This document shows, in pieces, positions 1 to 5,106 of a stretch of DNA of 5,106 nt; the stretch's first letter is position 1, and each line of letters opens with the position of its first letter. Below the pieces are notes generated by a model. The model was given only the letters and a program-made list of their open reading frames with translations, searched no databases and was not told where the DNA came from. A program made the position numbers and the translations under genes. This DNA is from JBBPYA01 sp038200385 (GTDB lineage: Bacteria; Actinomycetota; Actinomycetes; Mycobacteriales; Geodermatophilaceae), in assembly GCA_038200385.1 (NCBI GenBank), contig JBBPYA010000028.1, positions 1-5,106 of the forward strand, read 5' to 3'.

Positions 1-154
1 CGGCCAGCGCGCGGCGTCCGGTCCGCACCGAATGGCGATGCCCGCAGTAGCAGTCCAGTCGAAGCACGATGCCGTTCGTGGTGTTCGTCAGGGAGTGGAT
101 GCGGCGTTCCGGGATGAGTTCCTCCCCCCGGACGGGGCACTGGATGAAGATCAT
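1..154 (-). CDS. Partial small Cys/His-rich hypothetical protein (N-terminal 51 codons)
   Basis: Reading the minus strand from the ATG at 154-152 gives 51 uninterrupted codons that run off the left edge, so the stop is not seen. The peptide begins MIFIQCPVRGEE and later has LDCYCGHRHSVRTGRR. Cys6, Cys35, Cys37, His39 and His41 could form a small metal-binding knuckle, although the first half has Cys-Pro-Val-Arg-Gly rather than the CxxC of a normal zinc ribbon. I do not recognise the family and assign no function. The start is the only ATG near the divergent promoter region. A weak -10-like CACACT (complement of 161-166) ends six bases upstream, which would make the transcript leaderless, but no good -35 is visible. 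The gene is divergent from the GlxA-type regulator, so the operator at 192-226 could affect both. The open frame and protein-like composition support it; the short length limits certainty. Confidence 0.6.
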   Translation of the reverse strand, partial: MIFIQCPVRGEELIPERRIHSLTNTTNGIVLRLDCYCGHRHSVRTGRRALA

Positions 155-191
155 GGCAAGAGTGTGCGCCCGGCGTACGACAGTTCGTGAG

Positions 192-226
192 TGGCAGGAC
201 TGACGCTGATCGCAAGATTCCTGCCA
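192..226. promoter_or_regulatory. Inverted-repeat operator, AdpA/GlxA-like
   Basis: TGGCAGGA at 192-199 is matched exactly by TCCTGCCA at 219-226, with half-site centres 27 bp apart. On its own strand each half-site resembles the Streptomyces AdpA consensus TGGCSNGWWY: TGGCAGGACT matches 8 of 10 and TGGCAGGAAT on the minus strand matches 9 of 10. AdpA has the same DJ-1/AraC architecture as the gene that follows. The half-sites bracket the candidate -35 and touch the -10 of that gene, so binding would be expected to block or modulate transcription. Autoregulation is inferred; the repeat itself is seen directly. Confidence 0.6.
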
Positions 227-230
227 TACT
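200..230 (+). promoter_or_regulatory. Candidate leaderless promoter of the GlxA-type regulator
   Basis: A -35-like CTGACG (200-205) and a -10-like CATACT (225-230) are separated by 19 bp. The -10 ends seven bases before the GTG at 238, so the transcript would start at or next to the initiation codon. This is the usual geometry of leaderless genes in actinobacteria. No Shine-Dalgarno sequence is visible before either possible start (187 or 238), which agrees with leaderless initiation. The match is moderate: the -10 lacks the leading T of TATACT. Confidence 0.45.
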
Positions 231-237
231 GCTCCGC

Positions 238-1203
238 GTGCGCGATGTGGTCGCCCTGCTGGCCCAGAACTCCGGTGGATTCGGGCTCGGCGTCGTCGGT
301 GAGGTCTTCGGTTTCGACCGGTCCGCCGAGGGCCTGCCCCGCTTCGACTTCGCCGTCGCGGCCACCCACCCCGGTCTGGTCCGCCTGGACAACGGCGTCA
401 CCATCGCCGTCGAGCACGGCCTGGAGCGGCTGGCCTCGGCCGACCTGATCCACGTGCTGGCCTGGGACGACGTACAGGCCCGTCCGGAGCAGCCGCTGCT
501 CGATGCGCTGCGGGCCGCCTACGATCGCGGCGCCACGATCGCGAGCCACTGCACCGGTGCCGTGGTCCTCGCCGCGGCGGGGCTGCTGGACGGGCGGCGC
601 GCCACCACGCACTGGACGACCGCCGCCGAGCTGGCCGAGGCTTTCCCCGCCGTCCAGGTGGATCCCAACGTGCTGTACGTCGACGAGGGCCGGATCCTGA
701 CCGGCGCCGGGACCGCGGCCGGCGTGGACCTCTGCCTGTACCTGCTGCGCCGGGAGTTCGGCGCCCGGACCGCGAATGCGGTGGCCCGCTCGATGGTCGT
801 GCCGCCGCACCGCGACGGTGGTCAGGCGCAGTTCATCGTCTCGCCGCTGGAGCCGCTGGAGGACTGCGACCGCTTCGGTGAGGTGCTGGCGTGGATGCGG
901 GCGAACCTGCACCGCGGGTTGACCGTCGAGGACCTGGCCGCCCGGGCCACGATGAGCCCTCGCTCGTTCGCCCGGCACTTCCTGGCCGCGACCGGCTCGA
1001 CGCCGCGGGCGTGGCTGTTGGGCCAGCGCCTGCAGGCCGCCGAGGAACTGCTCGAGAGCGGCGACCTGGCGGTGGAGGACATCGCCCGCCGGGTCGGCTT
1101 CGGCACCGCCGCCGGGCTGCGCGAGCAGTTCGTCCGCCGTCGCGGCGTCCCGCCACGGGACTACCGCCGGGCCTTCCGCCGTACCCCCCAGCCCACGAGC
1201 TGA
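238..1203 (+). CDS. GlxA/AdpA-type transcriptional regulator (DJ-1/PfpI-like domain plus AraC HTH)
   Basis: The 321-aa product is a cytoplasmic DNA-binding regulator of the GlxA class. Residues 1 to about 165 form a DJ-1/PfpI-like domain with the N-terminal GVVGEVFGFDR segment and a nucleophile-elbow Cys105 in SHCTGAVVLAAAGLLDGRR, followed by TTHW. The family signature VVPPHRDGGQAQF closes this half. Residues 213 to 315 are an AraC-type double helix-turn-helix: HTH1 at about 229-248 (TVEDLAARATMSPRSFARHF) and HTH2 at about 278-298 (AVEDIARRVGFGTAAGLREQF). In this family the DJ-1 half is generally a sensor or dimerisation module rather than an enzyme. The frame is open back to a GTG at 187, which would add 17 residues (338 aa). 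I prefer the GTG at 238 because the -10 and the operator lie between 187 and 238, and because the family normally begins just before the first beta strand. The ligand and regulon cannot be deduced. Autoregulation through 192-226 is likely. Confidence 0.92.
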   Translation: MRDVVALLAQNSGGFGLGVVGEVFGFDRSAEGLPRFDFAVAATHPGLVRLDNGVTIAVEHGLERLASADLIHVLAWDDVQARPEQPLLDALRAAYDRGATIASHCTGAVVLAAAGLLDGRRATTHWTTAAELAEAFPAVQVDPNVLYVDEGRILTGAGTAAGVDLCLYLLRREFGARTANAVARSMVVPPHRDGGQAQFIVSPLEPLEDCDRFGEVLAWMRANLHRGLTVEDLAARATMSPRSFARHFLAATGSTPRAWLLGQRLQAAEELLESGDLAVEDIARRVGFGTAAGLREQFVRRRGVPPRDYRRAFRRTPQPTS

Positions 1204-1279
1204 GCGGATGCCTTGACAGGCGTATAACCGGTCGGCGGTGCGCTTGCGGCGTACCTGTCCGCGCCCGCCCCAGCACCAC

Positions 1280-1326
1280 CAACGGATGCGATTGCGGTCG
1301 TTGTCGAACCAAGTCGGCATCCGTTG
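1280..1326. repeat. Palindromic element, copy A
   Basis: CAACGGATGC (1280-1289) and GCATCCGTTG (1317-1326) form a perfect 10-bp inverted repeat. Inside it, GGTCG (1297-1301) can pair with CGAACC (1305-1310) with one bulged A, so the RNA would fold as a stem with an inner hairpin. A second copy in the same orientation lies at 2434-2482; the 46 bases 1281-1326 and 2436-2481 align without gaps with 36 identities, and the ends are identical. Copy A begins 77 bases after the regulator stop and may also terminate that transcript, although there is no T run. I do not recognise the element as a named repeat or RNA family. Confidence 0.7.
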
Positions 1327-1360
1327 AGCCGGACGTCGGGGGCTGCCACCGTCCGCGGCG

Positions 1361-1423
1361 CGCCTGTCCACAACCTGCGGCGCTCGTCCACAACCTGCGG
1401 CGCTCGTCCACAACCTGCGGCGC
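1361..1423 (+). repeat. Three tandem 20-bp repeats with DnaA-box-like nonamers
   Basis: Three units start at 1361, 1381 and 1401, each containing GTCCACAACCTGCGG, and a trailing CGC begins a fourth. Units 2 and 3 are identical; unit 1 differs at two adjacent bases (CT for TC). The nonamers CTGTCCACA (1364-1372), TCGTCCACA (1384-1392) and TCGTCCACA (1404-1412) each match the Streptomyces DnaA box TTGTCCACA at 8 of 9 positions. The period is close to two helical turns, so bound proteins would sit on one face of the DNA. The array ends 40 bp before the AbiEi-type gene, whose winged-helix domain could bind it as an operator. Whether it binds DnaA, the neighbouring protein or neither is unresolved; the repeats are certain. 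Confidence 0.85.
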
Positions 1424-1462
1424 GGCCGCTGCCGGCCGACCTGCGGGCGTCAGCATGAGCCG

Positions 1463-2463
1463 GTGTCCGTACCTGACCGGCCGCGCGCCGGCTGTGAGCA
1501 GCTGGCCTGCGAGCAGGCGGGGATCGTGTCGAGGGTCCAGCTCCGCGAGCTCGCGGTCGGGCGGGCCCGGGTCCGGGCCGAGGTCCGCGGTCGGCGGTGG
1601 CGACGTCTGTACCCCGGCGTGTACGCGACCTTCACCGGTCCGTTGACCGACGAGGCACGACTGTGGGCCGCGCTGCTGTACGCCGGACCGGAGGCCGTCG
1701 CCGGACACGCCAGCGCAGCCTGGCTGTGGGGGCTGCGATCCGACCAGCCGGATCCAGTGGTCGTGTGCGTGCCCCACGGACGCCGGGGACAGCCGACCCG
1801 CTCCGGCGGGCAGGTGATCCAGGCCCGGCGGCTGCCCGCCAGGGTGCACCCGGCCGTACGCCCCCTCGGACCACGGTGGAGGACACCGTCCTCGACCTGA
1901 TCGCGGTCTCGCGGTCCGAGCGGGTGGTCATCGACCTCGTGCTGCACCTCTGCCAGCACCGGCTCACGACGCCGGCCCGGCTGGCCCTCGCTGCCCGTGC
2001 CCGGCGGCGACTGCGCCGGCGGCCGCTGGTTGGTGACCTGCTGGCCGAGGCGCGCGACGGAGTGGCTTCACCGCTGGAACGGCGCTACCTGCACGATGTC
2101 GAGCGGAGGCACGGCCTCCCGCGCGGCGAGCGCAACCGGGCCCAGTTGGTGGCGGGCGTCCGGCGGTACCGCGACGTGCGGTATCGGCGCTGGCGGCTGG
2201 TCGTGGAGCTGGACGGGCTCGCCGCGCACCCCGAGGACCGCCGCGAGCTGGACGACCTGCGGGACAACGAGGTCGCCGAGCGGGGCGAGCGCACCCTGCG
2301 CTACGGCTGGCGGTCAGTCACCGGTGATCCATGCGCGGTGGCCCGGCAGGTGGCCGGCGTGCTTGCCCGCGGTGGCTGGACCGGCTCGGTGCACGCCTGC
2401 GGTCCTGGCTGCCGGGTGGGTGTCCAGGGGAGGCCAACGGATGGGGTTCCGGTCGTCGGCTGA
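1463..2463 (+). pseudogene. AbiEi-type winged-helix/DUF559-like nuclease gene with a one-base frameshift
   Basis: Two overlapping plus-strand frames together make one actinobacterial protein of the AbiEi-antitoxin-domain plus DUF559-like type. The first frame (1463-1900) encodes a winged-helix segment at about residues 10-57 (AGIVSRVQLRELAVGRARVR, then RRWRRLYPGVYATFTGPLT) and an AAWLWGL core. It should continue as RPPRTTVEDTVLDL, but those residues lie in the next frame from about 1861. One additional C in the C5 run at 1861-1865 would join the frames into a 333-aa protein. The second part has SPLERRYL, YRDVRYRRW, VVELDG (2200-2217), RDNEVAERG and TLRYGW, a pattern of the Vsr/PD-(D/E)XK-like fold, and the CGPGC tail. 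Without the shift, translation stops at 1900, giving 145 aa and losing the nuclease part. No cognate AbiEii toxin gene is visible, so this is probably not a classical AbiE pair. The frameshift may be a true mutation, a sequencing error, or -1 slippage on CCC. The GTG start at 1463 has no clear ribosome binding site. Confidence 0.85.
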
Positions 2464-2482
2464 CCAGATCCGCATCCGTTGG
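2434..2482. repeat. Palindromic element, copy B, between convergent genes
   Basis: CCAACGGATG (2434-2443) and CATCCGTTGG (2473-2482) form a perfect 10-bp inverted repeat. An inner GGTC (2451-2454) can pair with GACC (2462-2465), the same arrangement as in copy A. The element overlaps the last ten codons of the AbiEi-DUF559 gene and ends 33 bp short of the 3' end of the convergent synthetase gene, so it could serve as a bidirectional terminator. A further overlapping 7-bp pair, CTGACCA (2460-2466) and TGGTCAG (2504-2510), offers an alternative fold. There is no T run on either strand. Confidence 0.7.
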
Positions 2483-2514
2483 GCGGCATTGCGCGGGGAC
2501 CGGTGGTCAGGGCG

Positions 2515-4185
2515 TCAGCGCAGGTCCTCCTCCCAGAACTCCCGCTCGCGCCGGTCCTGCCCGCCACGGTCGGTCTCGGACTGCCGCAGCTCGACCCGGC
2601 GGATCTTGCCGCTGATCGTCTTGGGCAGCTCGGCGAACTCGATCCGGCGGATCCGCTTGAACGCCGCCAGCCGGCCGCGGCAGTACTCCAGGATCGACCG
2701 AGCCGTCTCGGCGCTTGGCTCGTGCCCGGCGGCGAGGACGACGTAGGCCTTGGGTACGGCGAGGCGGACCGGGTCCGGGGAAGGGACCACGGCCGCCTCG
2801 GCCACGGCGGGGTGCTCGATCAGCACGCTCTCCAGCTCGAACGGACTGATCCGGTAGTCGCTGGCCTTGAACACGTCGTCGGTGCGCCCGACGTAGGTGA
2901 TGTAGCCGTCGGCGTCTCGGCGGGCCACGTCGCCGGTGTGGTAGTACCCGCCGGTCATGGCCTCCGCCGTACGGGCGTCGTCGTCGCGGTAGCCGACCAT
3001 CAGCCCGAGTGGGCGCTCGGACAGGTCGAGGCAGATCTCACCCTCGTCGGCCGGCCGGCCCTCCGGGTCGAGCAGCACGACGCTGTACCCGGGCAGCGGC
3101 CGGCCCATCGAGCCGTCCTTGACCGGCTGCCCCGGGGAATTGCCGCACATCGCCGTGGTCTCGGTCTGCCCGAACCCGTCCCGGATCGTCAGCCCCCAGG
3201 CGGTGCGGACCCGGTCGATGATCTCGGCGTTCAGCGGCTCGCCGGCGCCGATCACCTCGGTGAGGGCCAACTCGTACGCCGCGAGGTCCTGTTGCACGAG
3301 CATCCGCCACACCGTCGGCGGCGCGCAGAACGTCGTCACCCGGCAGCGGGCCATCTCCTGCAGCAGGGCGGGCGCGTCGAAGCGGGCCTGGTTGACGATG
3401 AAGACAGTCGCGCCGGCGTTCCACGGCCCGAACAGATTGCTCCACGCATGCTTGCCCCAGCCCGGTGAGCTGATGTTGAGGTGCACGTCCCCCGGCCGCA
3501 CCCCCATCCAGAACATCGTGGACAGGTGCCCGACCGGGTAGGACACGTGCGAGTGCTCGACCAGCTTGGGCTGGCTGGTCGTCCCCGACGTGAAGTACCG
3601 GAACAGCGGGTCGGTGGCCGGCGTCGCCCCGTCCGGCTCGAACGTGTCGGGCCCGGTCGCCAGCTCGTCGTACGCCGTCCAGCCCTCCACCGCTCCGCCT
3701 ACGCTGATGCGGATGTCCGCGCCCGACAGCCGGGCGAACCGGTCGGTCAGCTCGTGCGCGGTGACCACGGCCCGGACCCGGCCCCGCTCGAGCCGGTCGG
3801 CGAGTTCCTCCGGGCCGAGCAGGGTCGAGGCCGGGATGATCACCGCGCCGAGCTTGATCGCGGCCAGCATGGTGACCCACAGCGGCGTGATGTTGCCGAG
3901 CATCAGCAGTAGCGGGTCACCGCGCCGTACACCGAGGGACCGCAGGTGGTTGGCGAGCTGGTTCGAGCGACGGGACAGCTCACCGAAGGTCAGCTTCTCC
4001 TCGCTGCCGTCCGCCAACACGATCCAGAGCCCGAGGTCATCGGCGGGCAGGGTGTCGAAGTGGTCCAGCGCCCAGTTGAACTCGGTCAGCTCCGGCCAGC
4101 GGAACTGCTCGACCGCCCGGTCGTAGTCCTCGCGGACGGACAGCAGGAAGTCGCGGCCGGCCAGGAAGCCTTCGCATGCGGCCAT
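2515..4185 (-). CDS. AMP-forming acyl-CoA synthetase (medium-chain/MACS-like)
   Basis: The 556-aa cytoplasmic enzyme belongs to the ANL adenylate-forming superfamily and should activate a carboxylic acid with ATP to an acyl-AMP, then transfer it to coenzyme A. The motifs are in order: phosphate loop TSGTTSQPK at 199-207, the MACS-like stretch LVEHSHVSYPVGHLST followed by SSPGWGKHAWSN, DGFGQTETT at 336-344, YHTGD at 415-419, hinge and CoA region VGRTDDVFKASDYRISPFELE at 432-452, and PKTISGKIRR at 521-530 with the catalytic Lys527. Length and the intact motif set indicate a functional protein. The substrate (acetate, medium-chain, aromatic or branched acid) cannot be read from sequence. The phosphate loop has Ser204 where Gly is usual. 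The ATG at 4185 is the natural start; upstream on the minus strand is a weak -10-like TAGAAA seven bases away, and no Shine-Dalgarno is seen. The gene follows the lactonase gene on the same strand but is separated from it by a strong hairpin. It converges with the nuclease gene. Confidence 0.95.
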   Translation of the reverse strand: MAACEGFLAGRDFLLSVREDYDRAVEQFRWPELTEFNWALDHFDTLPADDLGLWIVLADGSEEKLTFGELSRRSNQLANHLRSLGVRRGDPLLLMLGNITPLWVTMLAAIKLGAVIIPASTLLGPEELADRLERGRVRAVVTAHELTDRFARLSGADIRISVGGAVEGWTAYDELATGPDTFEPDGATPATDPLFRYFTSGTTSQPKLVEHSHVSYPVGHLSTMFWMGVRPGDVHLNISSPGWGKHAWSNLFGPWNAGATVFIVNQARFDAPALLQEMARCRVTTFCAPPTVWRMLVQQDLAAYELALTEVIGAGEPLNAEIIDRVRTAWGLTIRDGFGQTETTAMCGNSPGQPVKDGSMGRPLPGYSVVLLDPEGRPADEGEICLDLSERPLGLMVGYRDDDARTAEAMTGGYYHTGDVARRDADGYITYVGRTDDVFKASDYRISPFELESVLIEHPAVAEAAVVPSPDPVRLAVPKAYVVLAAGHEPSAETARSILEYCRGRLAAFKRIRRIEFAELPKTISGKIRRVELRQSETDRGGQDRREREFWEEDLR

Positions 4186-4225
4186 GCACGTGTTTCTACC
4201 GCAACCGGTGGCCAGACGCCCAGGA

Positions 4226-4273
4226 CGTCGCCGTACTCGGTCCCCAACACAACGGGGATCGGGTACGGCGACG
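4226..4273 (-). terminator. Long hairpin between the lactonase and synthetase genes
   Basis: The arms 4226-4245 and 4254-4273 pair over 20 positions around the 8-base loop 4246-4253. Eighteen pairs are Watson-Crick; 4240/4259 and 4237/4262 are G-U in plus-strand RNA and A-C mismatches in minus-strand RNA. It lies 44 bases past the lactonase stop and 40 bases before the synthetase start, the expected place for a terminator of the former. There is no following T run, as is common for hairpin terminators in high-GC actinobacteria. The rest of the 132-bp gap (4186-4317) holds only short palindromes such as GTCCGGAC (4303-4310). An attenuator or a protein-binding palindrome is also possible. Confidence 0.6.
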
Positions 4274-4317
4274 GTGGGCGGCGGACTGCGGCGTCCCCCT
4301 TGGTCCGGACGAGTCCG

Positions 4318-5106
4318 TCAGTAGACGGCCAGGCCGGACGCCCCGTCCGCCACCGGGAGGCCGCCGGTGACGACATCCAGGGGCGACAGGCTGCCGTCCT
4401 GCTGGATCTCGAAGGGCGCCACGGCGCCCCTGCCCCGGAGCAGCAGGTACAGGTAGTGGCTGTCGGCGCTGAGGGCCAAGTCCACCGGCTGGCTGTCGCT
4501 GCCCAGGAAGGCGGCGTTGCCCTCGATGAGTCGGACCCGACCGCTGGGGTTGACCTCGTACGATGAGATCGTTCCACTGCCGAAGTTCGCCGTGTAGGCG
4601 TAGCGCCCATCCCTGGTGATGATCACCCAGCACGTGTCGGTCTGCTGATTGGGGACCGACCGGCTGACGGGAAGGAACTCGCCGGTGGCACTGACCAGGT
4701 AGGAGCTGACCGCGGATGCGCCCTCGTCGGCGTTGAACGACTCGACGACGAGGAGCTGGACGTTGTTGCGGAACGCCATGCCGAACGGCCGCACGCCGAC
4801 GGATGCGTTCCGCTTCGGCAGGACGCTGGCCAGCCCGAGGTTGTTGACCTGGAAGACATCGATGGCGTTGGCCGGCGTCAGCTGCGTGTTGGTCGTCTTC
4901 TGGGTGACAACCAGCAGCCGGCCGTCGGGGCTGAACTCGACCTGGCCGGGCACCGCGATCGGAGAGCTCAACGCGCGGAATGAGTTCGGAATGGCGGTCA
5001 GGGTTCCGTCGTCGGCTCGGATGAATCCCGTGATGCCGTTGCCGGCGACCGATCCGTCCAGCACGTAGAGCAGGTTGCCGTTGATGGTCAGACTGACCGG
5101 CTGGTC
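4318..5106 (-). CDS. Lactonase-type beta-propeller protein, C-terminal 262 residues
   Basis: The minus-strand frame is open from the right edge to a TGA at 4320-4318, giving 262 residues of a protein whose start lies outside the window. A GTG at 5064 is an internal valine, since the 14 codons before it (DQPVSLTINGNLLY) continue the same blade. Repeated propeller strands are visible: PVSLTINGNLLYVLD, GQVEFSPDGRLLVVTQ, RPFGMAFRNNVQLLVVES, WVIITRDGRYAYTAN and PVDLALSADSHYLYLLL. Several are followed by a turn and a strand such as GTISSYEVNPSGRV or GAVAPFEIQQDGSL. This fits the seven-bladed lactonase family (Pfam Lactonase, YbhE/6-phosphogluconolactonase-like), usually about 350-400 aa. Many actinobacterial members are secreted and have no proven enzyme activity; the N terminus that would show a signal peptide is missing here. 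It ends GASGLAVY, a normal family end. Function beyond the fold is not assignable. Confidence 0.9.
   Translation of the reverse strand, partial: DQPVSLTINGNLLYVLDGSVAGNGITGFIRADDGTLTAIPNSFRALSSPIAVPGQVEFSPDGRLLVVTQKTTNTQLTPANAIDVFQVNNLGLASVLPKRNASVGVRPFGMAFRNNVQLLVVESFNADEGASAVSSYLVSATGEFLPVSRSVPNQQTDTCWVIITRDGRYAYTANFGSGTISSYEVNPSGRVRLIEGNAAFLGSDSQPVDLALSADSHYLYLLLRGRGAVAPFEIQQDGSLSPLDVVTGGLPVADGASGLAVY

Noticed and set aside
187..237. GTG at 187 as the regulator start
   Set aside because: The 17 extra residues have no family counterpart, and the stretch contains the operator and the likely -10. It remains possible but is less likely than 238.
1213..1228. TTGACA followed by TATAAC, resembling a promoter
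   Set aside because: The two boxes are only four bases apart, so they cannot serve as a -35/-10 pair, and neither has a suitable partner elsewhere.
1215..1259. GACAGG/CCTGTC inverted repeat after the regulator gene
   Set aside because: Six pairs with a 33-base loop is too weak to call a terminator.
151..1413. Long open frame on the minus strand opposite the regulator gene
   Set aside because: It is antisense to a clear GlxA-type gene, has low-complexity Arg/Gly/Ala/Gln-rich composition and no recognisable domain. It is a shadow frame caused by high GC.
1361..1423. Possible CRISPR array
   Set aside because: The units are contiguous 20-bp tandem copies with no variable spacers, and there are no cas genes nearby.
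1455..1646. ATG at 1455 as the start of the AbiEi-type gene
   Set aside because: It is in a different frame and gives an unrelated Arg/Ser-rich peptide; the winged-helix sequence is in the frame of GTG 1463.
4174..4187. Small hairpin GCATG/CATGC over the synthetase start codon
   Set aside because: Five pairs with a four-base loop are easily expected by chance in this composition, and no other sign of translational control is present.

Overview
The window is very GC-rich, with third codon positions dominated by G and C. Its genes are of typical actinobacterial kinds: an AdpA/GlxA-type regulator, an AbiEi-DUF559 protein with the CGPGC tail common in actinomycetes, a MACS-type acyl-CoA synthetase and a lactonase-fold propeller. 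Probable leaderless promoters fit the same source. I read it as chromosomal DNA of an actinomycete and cannot name the genus.

Layout, left to right. Bases 1-154 (minus) are the 5' part of a small Cys/His-rich protein that runs off the left edge. It is divergent from a GlxA/AdpA-type regulator (plus, 238-1203). The 83 bp between them hold an 8-bp inverted repeat that resembles a pair of AdpA sites and brackets a plausible leaderless promoter. Bases 1204-1462 have no gene. They carry a palindromic element (1280-1326) and three tandem 20-bp units containing DnaA-box-like nonamers (1361-1423). Next is an AbiEi-type winged-helix/DUF559-like nuclease gene (plus, 1463-2463), split by an apparent one-base loss in a C run at 1861-1865. 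Its 3' end overlaps a second copy of the palindromic element (2434-2482), so the gene is bracketed by two direct copies of a structured repeat.

A 556-aa AMP-forming acyl-CoA synthetase (minus, 2515-4185) converges on the nuclease gene. Upstream of it on the same strand is a lactonase-type beta-propeller protein (minus, 4318-5106), cut by the right edge. The 132 bp between these two hold a 20-bp-stem hairpin (4226-4273), which argues for separate transcripts.

The genes do not form one pathway. The regulator probably controls itself and perhaps the divergent small gene. The synthetase and propeller are metabolic or extracytoplasmic housekeeping-like genes. The AbiEi-DUF559 gene with its repeats looks like accessory material. 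The most distinctive signals are the repeat pair around the nuclease gene, the tandem repeats in front of it, and the frameshift inside it.
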